Made by a program: the position numbers and the translations under genes. Positions 35,361-42,237 of a stretch of DNA of 64,000 nucleotides are shown piece after piece; position 1 is the first letter of the stretch, and every line of letters starts with the position of its first letter. The DNA is from Pseudescherichia sp031987975 (GTDB taxonomy: Bacteria; Pseudomonadota; Gammaproteobacteria; Enterobacterales; Enterobacteriaceae), in NCBI RefSeq assembly GCF_031987975.1, contig NZ_DALZYX010000002.1, forward strand, positions 248,001 to 312,000, in the 5' to 3' direction. The notes beneath the pieces were generated by a model. It saw only the letters and a program-made list of their open reading frames with translations. It ran no database searches and had not been told where the DNA came from.

Positions 35361-35642
35361 ATGAATAAAATAATCCACAAAAATGAAGGGAATACTATCA
35401 ATTGCCAAATCGTGGTTGAAGCGGACCATAGCGCTTCAGCGATTGTTTTACAGCCAGAGTATGCCAGTCCGGAAGAAGCTATCGGAGCCATATCAGCGGA
35501 GTTGCTTAAGTCCGGTAAATGCCTGACCTTTAAAGAGATTCAGCTGGTGCTGATTGTCAGAATGAAGCTGTCGTCTGGAGAGGTACAGCAGAGTATCTTG
35601 CGCGAGGCGCTGATGCTGGTAACGAACAAGTCATTATTTTAA
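35361..35642 (+). CDS. Small YmgB/AriR-like protein
   Basis: 93 residues. The C-terminal half (IGAISAELLKSGKCLTFKEI, then LVLIVRMKLSS, then SILREALMLV) follows the pattern of E. coli AriR/YmgB: a leading helix, then SG, then KxI.LxLI, then R.xLE.V. That family consists of small helical biofilm and acid-resistance regulators or connectors in two-component signalling. I made this match by eye; residue identity is low. The first 30 residues are unlike AriR. It is followed by a terminator hairpin and stands alone. Confidence 0.5.
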   Translation: MNKIIHKNEGNTINCQIVVEADHSASAIVLQPEYASPEEAIGAISAELLKSGKCLTFKEIQLVLIVRMKLSSGEVQQSILREALMLVTNKSLF

Positions 35643-35664
35643 CCCTGGTCGCCTTGACCAGGGT
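35642..35664 (+). terminator. Terminator of the YmgB-like gene
   Basis: A perfect 9-bp stem (ACCCTGGTC / GACCAGGGT) with a 5-base loop begins at the stop codon. It lies between convergent genes and could serve both strands. Confidence 0.7.
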
Positions 35665-35684
35665 GTCTTCACGTAGTGACGAGG

Positions 35685-36716
35685 TTATTTACCCAGCAGC
35701 TCTCTGCGGACAATCTCTGCGCCTGCGCTTAACGCATTGAGCTTGCCTCTGGCCACCCGGCGTGACAGCGGGGTCATGCCGCAGTTGGTGCAGGGATAGA
35801 GCTTGTCGGCGTCAACAAACTGAAGCGCTTTACGTAACGTATCGGCGACCTCTTCCGGTGTCTCAATGGTATTGGTTGCCACATCAATAGCCCCAATCAT
35901 CACTTTCTTTCCGCGAATCAGTTCAATGAGATCCATTGGCACGCGAGAGTTTTGACACTCCAGGGAGATAATATCGATGTTAGATTTTTGCAGCTTGGGG
36001 AAGATCTCTTCATATTGACGCCACTCGGATCCCAGCGTCTTTTTCCAGTCCGTATTGGCCTTGATGCCGTAGCCATAACAGATATGCACTGCCGTTTCAC
36101 ACTGAAGCCCTTCAATGGCTCTTTCTAACGCAGCAATACCCCAGTCATTCACCTCATCAAAAAAGACATTAAACGCTGGCTCATCAAACTGGATAATATC
36201 GACCCCCGCAGCCTCCAGCTCTTTTGCTTCCTGATTGAGAATTTTGGCAAATTCCCAGGCCAGCTTTTCACGGCTTTTATAGTGATTATCATAGAGCGTA
36301 TCGATCATCGTCATCGGCCCCGGCAAGGCCCATTTAATTGGCCGATCGGTTTGCTGGCGTAAGAATTTGGCATCCTCAACAAACACCGGCTTCTGGCGAC
36401 TCACCTCTCCCACTACGGACGGTACGCTTGCATCGTAGCGATTGCGAATTTTAACAACCTGGCGGTTCTCAAAGTCCACGCCGCTAAGGTGCTCAATAAA
36501 CGTGGTAACAAAGTGTTGGCGCGTCTGCTCACCATCGCTGACGATATCAATACCTGCCTGCTCCTGCTCTTGCAGGCACAAACGCAGTGCATCCTGTTTG
36601 CCCTCAATAAGCTCTCCGTCCTGCAATTTCCAGGGGGACCACAGGGTTTCAGGTTGTGCAAGCCAGGCCGGTTTGGGCAAGCTGCCCGCGGTGGACGTGG
36701 GTAATAATTTTTTCAT
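35685..36716 (-). CDS. mesD: MesD-type core methionine synthase
   Basis: A short MetE-like protein of 343 residues with only the C-terminal catalytic half of cobalamin-independent methionine synthase. The zinc ligands are present: His211 and Cys213 (HICYGYG), Glu253 (SLECQNS), and Cys309 with Cys312 nearby (PCTNCGM). Absence of the N-terminal folate-binding half indicates a folate-independent enzyme. Pairing with a DUF1852 gene identifies the MesD family, which was reported to need MesX and oxygen; the methyl donor is unknown. The start at 36716 gives the conserved MKKLLPTSTAGSLP. mesX lies 28 bases upstream on the same strand. Confidence 0.82.
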   Translation of the reverse strand: MKKLLPTSTAGSLPKPAWLAQPETLWSPWKLQDGELIEGKQDALRLCLQEQEQAGIDIVSDGEQTRQHFVTTFIEHLSGVDFENRQVVKIRNRYDASVPSVVGEVSRQKPVFVEDAKFLRQQTDRPIKWALPGPMTMIDTLYDNHYKSREKLAWEFAKILNQEAKELEAAGVDIIQFDEPAFNVFFDEVNDWGIAALERAIEGLQCETAVHICYGYGIKANTDWKKTLGSEWRQYEEIFPKLQKSNIDIISLECQNSRVPMDLIELIRGKKVMIGAIDVATNTIETPEEVADTLRKALQFVDADKLYPCTNCGMTPLSRRVARGKLNALSAGAEIVRRELLGK

Positions 36717-36744
36717 AGCAGGTGACCTTATTATTTTTTGTTGA

Positions 36745-37728
36745 TCAAAGAGCGGAGCGGGTAGACCATTGCTCAAGAATGGCCTGATAAGGTTTGATAA
36801 AGTACTCTTCAGTAAACCTTCCCTGCTCAATAGCTAATCTGGTACGCTCCTCGCGATCGTAAACAATCTGCGTTAGTGAATAGTCCTGATAATTGAGGCT
36901 TGGCTGGTAGACTTTTCCGGCGGCAGAATTAGCATTATAAATTTCAGGCCGGTAGATCTTCTGGAATGTCTCCATCGTGCTGATGGTGCCGATTAGCTCC
37001 AGATCGCTGTAATCACGCAGCAGATCGCCAGCAAAATAGAAGGCCAACGGTGCAACGCTACCCTGCGGCATAAAGTAGCGAACCTGCAATCCCATTTTTG
37101 CAAAATAGCGATCCGTCAGGGAGGCGCTATCCTGCTGATATTCGATGCCCAATACAGGATGCTCGTTGCCTGTCCGATGGTAGACGTTTTTACTTGATAC
37201 GCTCAGGCAGATAACCGGTGCTTTGTTAAACTTCTCTTTATAGCTGTCTGATGCAACAAAGCGCTTAAATATGTTGCCGTGCAGATCGCCAAAGTCATCA
37301 GGCGTGCCAAACTCGGCTTTATTTTTATTATACTCTGACAGCAGCACGCTAAAGTCATAGTCCCGAACGTATGAGGAGAAGTTATTGCCGACGATGCCCT
37401 CAATACGCTCGTCAGTTTGACGATCGACAATTGCTGTTTTTAAAACCTCAATCACCGGGAAAACATCGCTCTTGCCTTCAGCTGTAATATTCATCTCGAC
37501 AGAGATAATTTCCAGCTCAACAGCGTAGCGATCGCTTGTAGGGTTGTCCCAGTGCGCCAGCGAATTAAACCGGTTGTCGATCATCGTTAAAGCATTGCGC
37601 AGGTTCTCCTGGCGCTTTTCACCTCTCGCTAAATTAGCAAAATTGGTAGTGATACGCGTGCTCTCCGAGGGATTATAATTCTCGTCAAAGCAGAGACTCT
37701 TCACGTTAAATGTAATCGCTTTATTCAT
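36745..37728 (-). CDS. mesX: MesX (DUF1852) partner of MesD
   Basis: A 327-residue DUF1852 protein, recognised from the N-terminal ITFNVKSLCFDENYNPS and NFANLARGEKRQENLRNAL and from its position before a core MetE gene. MesX is required for methionine synthesis by MesD in other bacteria and is proposed to be an oxygenase that supplies the methyl group (established for the family only by genetics). The ATG at 37728 is chosen; ATG 37734 and TTG 37746 are in frame, and none has a strong SD. Two MetR-type boxes lie 68-100 bases upstream. Confidence 0.8.
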   Translation of the reverse strand: MNKAITFNVKSLCFDENYNPSESTRITTNFANLARGEKRQENLRNALTMIDNRFNSLAHWDNPTSDRYAVELEIISVEMNITAEGKSDVFPVIEVLKTAIVDRQTDERIEGIVGNNFSSYVRDYDFSVLLSEYNKNKAEFGTPDDFGDLHGNIFKRFVASDSYKEKFNKAPVICLSVSSKNVYHRTGNEHPVLGIEYQQDSASLTDRYFAKMGLQVRYFMPQGSVAPLAFYFAGDLLRDYSDLELIGTISTMETFQKIYRPEIYNANSAAGKVYQPSLNYQDYSLTQIVYDREERTRLAIEQGRFTEEYFIKPYQAILEQWSTRSAL

Positions 37729-37795
37729 CGTCATCTGTATGATCAATTGTTAAAAACATGATCACTTTATGCCTGAGTCACTGCGTGAGTAAAAG

Positions 37796-37828
37796 TGATA
37801 TAATTTCATTCAACATGAAGAACCTTCA
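37796..37828. promoter_or_regulatory. Two MetR-type boxes upstream of mesXD
   Basis: TGAAGAACCTTCA (37816-37828) fits the MetR consensus TGAA-N5-TTCA exactly and sits in a perfect 7-bp inverted repeat (CATGAAG / CTTCATG, 37814-37830). TGATATAATTTCA (37796-37808) is a 7/8 match centred 20 bp away. On the reverse strand a TTTACT/CATAAA promoter with a 16-bp spacer lies between them and mesX. MetR with homocysteine would activate mesXD as it does metE (inference). Confidence 0.75.
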
Positions 37829-37857
37829 TGATCGAGATGCAAGTGAGTTTATTTCTC

Positions 37858-38187
37858 TCAGGCAAGTTTGATCAGCACCACGCCCGCCGTTAGTAGCGCC
37901 ACGCCCACCCAGCCCACGCTGTTCAGCCGCTGACCAAATAGTACCCAACCTGCTGCGACGGTGGCAATCAGGCCGAAGCTACCCCATAGCGCATAAGCCA
38001 CTGACAGATCGATCCCTTTAACCGCCTGTGACAAGGCGCTGAACGCGCCTAGCACGGCGACCAGCGACAGCACGCCGTATAGGGGCCGACGAAAGCCGTT
38101 AGAATATTTGAGAAAGATGTTAGCGACGATCTCAAGGCCAATCGCCAGGGCCAGCCAGGCAATATGCACTGCATTAAACGTAGCCAT
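37858..38187 (-). CDS. mdtI: Spermidine export SMR subunit MdtI
   Basis: A small-multidrug-resistance protein of 109 residues with four membrane helices, the E. coli MdtI length. The conserved membrane-embedded Glu is in GLEIVAN (residue about 19), and the SMR signature region VAYALWGSFG near 65 is present. MdtI and MdtJ form a heteromeric spermidine exporter. The mdtJ stop lies 14 bases inside the mdtI start, so the pair is coupled. E. coli has this pair elsewhere on its chromosome. Confidence 0.93.
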   Translation of the reverse strand: MATFNAVHIAWLALAIGLEIVANIFLKYSNGFRRPLYGVLSLVAVLGAFSALSQAVKGIDLSVAYALWGSFGLIATVAAGWVLFGQRLNSVGWVGVALLTAGVVLIKLA

Positions 38188-38527
38188 GCTGCTGCTCCTT
38201 GCGTGCCTGCGTACCGGATTTGATCAGCGCAACGCCGGTAACCAGGGTAAGTAAGCCCACGATTTTCATCGTCGATAAGGTTTCATCAAACAGCATTACG
38301 CTGAACAAGGTAATGAACAAAATACCAAGGCCTTCCCAGATGGCATACGCCACACCCAGGGCAATACGTTTTACAGCAAAAGATAAAAAAATGTACGAAA
38401 GTGCAATCATCATTAGCATAAAAATAAAACCAGCTGTGTCATTATTGACGCTCGCCCATTTCATCGAAAGGGTGCCGGTTATTTCAGCCGCAATAGCCAG
38501 AACTAACAGGATCCAATAACGCATCAT
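38174..38527 (-). CDS. mdtJ: Spermidine export SMR subunit MdtJ
   Basis: Partner of MdtI, 117 residues with four membrane helices. The active Glu is in AAEITGTLSMKWAS (residue about 15), and VAYAIWEGLGILF is the helix 3 signature. The ATG at 38527 with GGAGAG just upstream matches the E. coli N-terminus; an extra 12 codons upstream are not supported. It is the first gene of mdtJI, exporting spermidine and relieving polyamine toxicity. Confidence 0.93.
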   Translation of the reverse strand: MMRYWILLVLAIAAEITGTLSMKWASVNNDTAGFIFMLMMIALSYIFLSFAVKRIALGVAYAIWEGLGILFITLFSVMLFDETLSTMKIVGLLTLVTGVALIKSGTQARKEQQHGYV

Positions 38528-38777
38528 TTCTCTCCTAATGAGAAATAGGTATCCGCCACGCAAAATAAGCGTGTCAGCAGAGTGAAATTAAATTGTGAGT
38601 AAAGGAGAGAACGGAGCTATAGCGCAGAGCGCCAGTGCTGGTCGCAGATCGAACAGTGGGATAAGGTGTGAAGGCAGGAGCGGATAATAATCATGGGTGC
38701 GAACATCTTGTTCATAATTTTACAACTTATCCACGTTGTTGCTTTTCCTCAGTGTGGATGAAAAATTGTCCTCAGTA

Positions 38778-38871
38778 GTTAAACACGCCCTTATTTTGGC
38801 ATAACCCCATTTTATTTATCGGGTTTTTTCATTTCTTTACGTTAGCTCAAAATAAGGTGTGCGTGTTTAAC
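38778..38871. repeat. 94-bp element with long terminal inverted repeats
   Basis: GTTAAACACGC (38778-38788) pairs with GCGTGTTTAAC (38861-38871). The repeat continues inward as CCTTATTTTG (38789-38798) against CAAAATAAGG (38849-38858) with a 2-base bulge, so each arm is about 21 bases. The 50-base centre contains ATAACCCC and CGGGTTTTTT. It may be a non-autonomous mobile element or a stem-loop RNA; no clear target duplication is visible. Confidence 0.55.
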
Positions 38872-38882
38872 AGAGAAATTCA

Positions 38883-38901
38883 AGCCCGCCGCTGGCGGGC
38901 T
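38883..38901 (-). terminator. gsk terminator
   Basis: A perfect 8-bp stem (AGCCCGCC / GGCGGGCT) with a 3-base loop lies 6 bases beyond the gsk stop. On the reverse strand it is followed by TTGAATTTC. Confidence 0.75.
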
Positions 38902-38906
38902 ATCTA

Positions 38907-40211
38907 TTAACGCTCCCAGTATGCCTCTTCCAGGCTATCTTCTCGCTCCGGAAGGCCACGGGTCAGGCGCGGCGAATGTTGGTTCAGTACCTGGTAGCTG
39001 ACGCGGTTAGCATATTTACACACCTGGGCCAGCGACGAGTAGCTCAGCCAGGTATAGTTGTGCTTACTGGAGTTCGGCACGTTAGTGCGGTGAAAGTTAT
39101 TGGCCGTGATGTCGTGCAGCAGCGCGGCAAGGGCGCCATCGCCTGCGCCGTTGGTGTTCATGATCTTCTCCGGCCCGCCCATGTACGGCGCAATATGGGA
39201 GAAGATACGCAGCGGCTGCTCACAGTCCTGGTGACGCATCGCCCGGCTAAACTCGTACTGGTTAAATTCGGCGATGGCCCCCGGCAGCAGCGGATGCTGG
39301 GTTTTGCGCTTCGCCGACTCCTCGGTAAAGCCTGCCATGTACAGCCCTACCGGACCGGCGGTGCAGAGCACCAGATCGACCCAGTCTAACGCCTTATCAC
39401 ACGCCAGCAGCGGATCGCTCAGCCCGGTCAGCGCCTCGGCCTCCTCCTCGTTCATCGCCAGGATAGAGACGTTCTCCTTGAGGAAGTCGCGCCACCACGC
39501 CGGGTTATCAGCAATCACGTACTTGGTGCCGAGGGTCAGCACCACCGGCACGTTGTGCTTTTTAGCGTACTCCACCGCCTTCATGGTCGCCTCACGCATC
39601 GGCTCACCTGGCTTGCAGCGCACCAGATAGGAGGAGAGCACCAGCGCGGAGGCCCCGGAAATCACCGACTCAGGAATGCTCTCCGGGCGCAGCTGGTTCA
39701 TATAGCCAGGGCTGATGGCGAAGGTACGCTCGCCCGCCTCGCCAATCAGCGTAAAGCAGCGGCCGATTGGCCCGTCAACGCCCTGCAAATAGTTGAGATC
39801 GGTACGGCTGGAGGTGTTGCAGAGGTAACGGTAGGCGTAGCTGCCGATCTCCACGTTGCTGCACATGACGCCCAGCAGCACCGAGCGGTCATCCGCCAGC
39901 ACGGAGTAGTTGTGCATAGTGTTGCCGATGGTGCCGCCAGCAAACTGGTGAGTAATAAGGTTGTCGCGAACCAGCTCTTTATAGAGCGCATCGGCAGCCT
40001 CATCGCTGATAATCAGCGAGTGCCCGGCGCTAAGGGCATAGCGCTCGATAAACGCATCGTCCACCTTCGCTTCAATATCCACCAGCGTCTGATCGATACC
40101 GACTACCCAGGAGGCGCTGGCATCGCTCTCCGGCTGGATCTGCTGTAATAGCGGATCGCGGGCGTTAACGGGGAAATAGTGTTTGGATTTGCGTTTACCG
40201 GGAAATTTCAT
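38907..40211 (-). CDS. gsk: Inosine-guanosine kinase
   Basis: A PfkB/ribokinase-family kinase that phosphorylates inosine and guanosine to IMP and GMP for purine salvage. It has 434 residues, the E. coli length. FAGGTIGNTMHNYS near residue 92 is the N-terminal PfkB pattern, and NTNGAGDGALAALLHD near 360 carries the catalytic Asp and anion hole. A separate unit with its own terminator, it follows hemH on the same strand, without the aes gene found between them in E. coli. Confidence 0.96.
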   Translation of the reverse strand: MKFPGKRKSKHYFPVNARDPLLQQIQPESDASASWVVGIDQTLVDIEAKVDDAFIERYALSAGHSLIISDEAADALYKELVRDNLITHQFAGGTIGNTMHNYSVLADDRSVLLGVMCSNVEIGSYAYRYLCNTSSRTDLNYLQGVDGPIGRCFTLIGEAGERTFAISPGYMNQLRPESIPESVISGASALVLSSYLVRCKPGEPMREATMKAVEYAKKHNVPVVLTLGTKYVIADNPAWWRDFLKENVSILAMNEEEAEALTGLSDPLLACDKALDWVDLVLCTAGPVGLYMAGFTEESAKRKTQHPLLPGAIAEFNQYEFSRAMRHQDCEQPLRIFSHIAPYMGGPEKIMNTNGAGDGALAALLHDITANNFHRTNVPNSSKHNYTWLSYSSLAQVCKYANRVSYQVLNQHSPRLTRGLPEREDSLEEAYWER

Positions 40212-40275
40212 GCGCGCTTATTACGAATAACCTATTGGGCCGGGAATGGTAGCACACTCCCGGCACCGGGCGCGA

Positions 40276-41238
40276 TTAGCGGTAGGGGGCCGTCAGGTCC
40301 AGCATCATGTCGATATGATCGGCGGAATCATTAAGCGCCGGAATGTATTCATATTTCTCGCCACCCGCTTCGAGGAAAAATTCCCGGTTCTGCACCGCAA
40401 TCTCCTCCAGCGTCTCCAGGCAGTCGGCGGAAAAACCCGGACAGATGACCTGAATGTGCTTCACGCCCTTCTCACCGAGCATCTTCAGCGTCTCATCGGT
40501 GTAAGGGGTCAGCCACGGCTCGCGGCCAAAGCGTGACTGGAAGGTCATCATTACCTTCTCCGGCGGCATGCCAAGGGCTGAGACCAGCTCACGAGTGGTA
40601 TCACGGCAGCGCTGGGGATAGACATCACCCTCTTCCGCATAGCGCTGGGGAATGCCGTGATAGGAAAGCAGAAGCAGATCCGGCTCACCGTGTCGGGCAA
40701 AGGAGGCACGCACGCTGTTAGCCAGCGCGTCGATATACGCCGGGTTATCGGCATAGTCACGGATCAACGAGATACCGGGAATGCTGCGTTTGCGTTGCAG
40801 AATACGCCCCAGCTCGTCCCAGACGGCGGCCACGGTCGAGCAGGAGTACTGCGGGTAGAGCGGCAGAATCACAATATGCTCTACGCCCTGGGAGATCAGA
40901 TCGTCAACCGCGCTCTCCAGTGAAGGCGAGCCATAGCTCATGCCCAGCGATACCGGGACGTCGTCCAGTCGGGCGGCCAGCGCCTGCTGCTGGCGGCGGC
41001 TGTAGACCATCAGCGGTGAGCCTTCTTCCATCCAGACGGATTGGTAGAGTTTTGCCACGCGCGGAGAACGAATCGGCAGGATCACGCCGCGCAGCAGCGG
41101 CCACCACAGCAGACGCGGGGTATCCACTACGCGACGATCGCTTAAAAACTGGCGAAGATAGCGTTTTACCGCTGCGGGGGTGGGAGCATCGGGGGTACCC
41201 AGATTCGCCAGCAGGATGCCGGTTTTAGCCTGACTCAT
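40276..41238 (-). CDS. hemH: Ferrochelatase
   Basis: HemH inserts Fe(II) into protoporphyrin IX at the last step of haem synthesis, associated with the inner membrane. The 320 residues match E. coli. The catalytic His is in LSYHGIPQRY (about 194), and Glu in the C-terminal CPGFSADCLETLEEI region (about 264). The N-terminal GILLANLGTPDAPTP is family-typical. It lies between adk and gsk with terminator-like spacing on both sides. Confidence 0.96.
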   Translation of the reverse strand: MSQAKTGILLANLGTPDAPTPAAVKRYLRQFLSDRRVVDTPRLLWWPLLRGVILPIRSPRVAKLYQSVWMEEGSPLMVYSRRQQQALAARLDDVPVSLGMSYGSPSLESAVDDLISQGVEHIVILPLYPQYSCSTVAAVWDELGRILQRKRSIPGISLIRDYADNPAYIDALANSVRASFARHGEPDLLLLSYHGIPQRYAEEGDVYPQRCRDTTRELVSALGMPPEKVMMTFQSRFGREPWLTPYTDETLKMLGEKGVKHIQVICPGFSADCLETLEEIAVQNREFFLEAGGEKYEYIPALNDSADHIDMMLDLTAPYR

Positions 41239-41345
41239 TCGTGCCTCATATTCATTTAAGCCTGTAAGAATTGTAACTGAAACGGGCGTAAACGAAACCC
41301 ATTGCTGCGAAAGGGAAAATCTTGGGGAGAGGGAGAAGAGGAGAA

Positions 41346-41371
41346 CATCCCCGGCGCAGGCACCGGGGATG
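41346..41371 (-). terminator. adk terminator
   Basis: A perfect 9-bp stem (CATCCCCGG / CCGGGGATG) with an 8-base loop lies 21 bases beyond the adk stop. On the reverse strand it is followed by a T/C-rich tail. Confidence 0.65.
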
Positions 41372-41391
41372 CGCGTTTTAACCGAGAGCGC

Positions 41392-42036
41392 TTAGCCGAG
41401 GATCGTCTCCAGCTCGGCGCGAACGGCGCTGACGGCCTGGGTGCCATCAACCTTCGCATATTTGGTGTTGCCGGCTTCGGCTTCTTTCTGGTAGTAGCCG
41501 ATCAGCGGCGCGGTCAGCTGATGGTACTCTACCAGACGCTTACGCACGGTCTCTTCCTGATCGTCCTTACGGGTGCTCAGCTCTTCGCCAGTCACGTCGT
41601 CTTTACCTTCCACCTTCGGTGGGTTGTATTTGATGTGGTAGACGCGGCCAGAGGCAGCGTGCACGCGACGGCCCACGATGCGATCGACGATCAGATCGTC
41701 CGGCACATCAAACTCCAGCACGTAGTCAACGTTGATACCCGCGTCCTTCATCGCATCTGCCTGAGGAATGGTGCGCGGGAAACCGTCCAGCAGGAAGCCG
41801 TTGCGGCAATCTTCCTGGGCGATACGCTCTTTTACCAGCGCGATAACCAGCTCATCAGTCACCAGTTTACCGGCATCCATGATGTCTTTTGCCTGTTTGC
41901 CCAGCTCGCTGCCAGATTTAACCGCGGCGCGCAGCATGTCACCGGTGGAGATCTGCGGAATACCGTATTTCTCCATGATGAACTGAGCCTGAGTGCCTTT
42001 ACCTGCGCCCGGAGCGCCGAGCAAAATGATACGCAT
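41392..42036 (-). CDS. adk: Adenylate kinase
   Basis: Adk interconverts AMP + ATP and 2 ADP. It has 214 residues, the E. coli length, with P-loop GAPGAGKGT at residues 7-15, the AMP-binding segment STGDMLR near 30, the family signature DGFPRTIPQ near 84, and the long-form LID domain (about 122-159) containing GRRVHAASGRVYH. A single-gene unit between htpG and hemH. Confidence 0.97.
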   Translation of the reverse strand: MRIILLGAPGAGKGTQAQFIMEKYGIPQISTGDMLRAAVKSGSELGKQAKDIMDAGKLVTDELVIALVKERIAQEDCRNGFLLDGFPRTIPQADAMKDAGINVDYVLEFDVPDDLIVDRIVGRRVHAASGRVYHIKYNPPKVEGKDDVTGEELSTRKDDQEETVRKRLVEYHQLTAPLIGYYQKEAEAGNTKYAKVDGTQAVSAVRAELETILG

Positions 42037-42192
42037 TGCGTAATTCCTCTACGTTTTGAATTTTTATACCCAGATAATTGATGACAGGTATACAACGTTG
42101 TTTGAAGCGAAAACCATACCACTAAAGTCAGTATCACCACAAGGAAGCGAGGCTTATGCAGGCGGGTTCGGCGGGAAGTTGAGCAGCTGAAT

Positions 42193-42224
42193 CGTTCCCT
42201 CCTACCAGGGGGTAGGAGGGAACG
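42193..42224 (-). terminator. htpG terminator
   Basis: A perfect 14-bp stem (CGTTCCCTCCTACC with its complement) and a 4-base loop lie 14 bases beyond the htpG stop on the reverse strand. There is no T-run, but the stem is very stable. Confidence 0.7.
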
Positions 42225-42237
42225 GTGCGAAGAGAGG

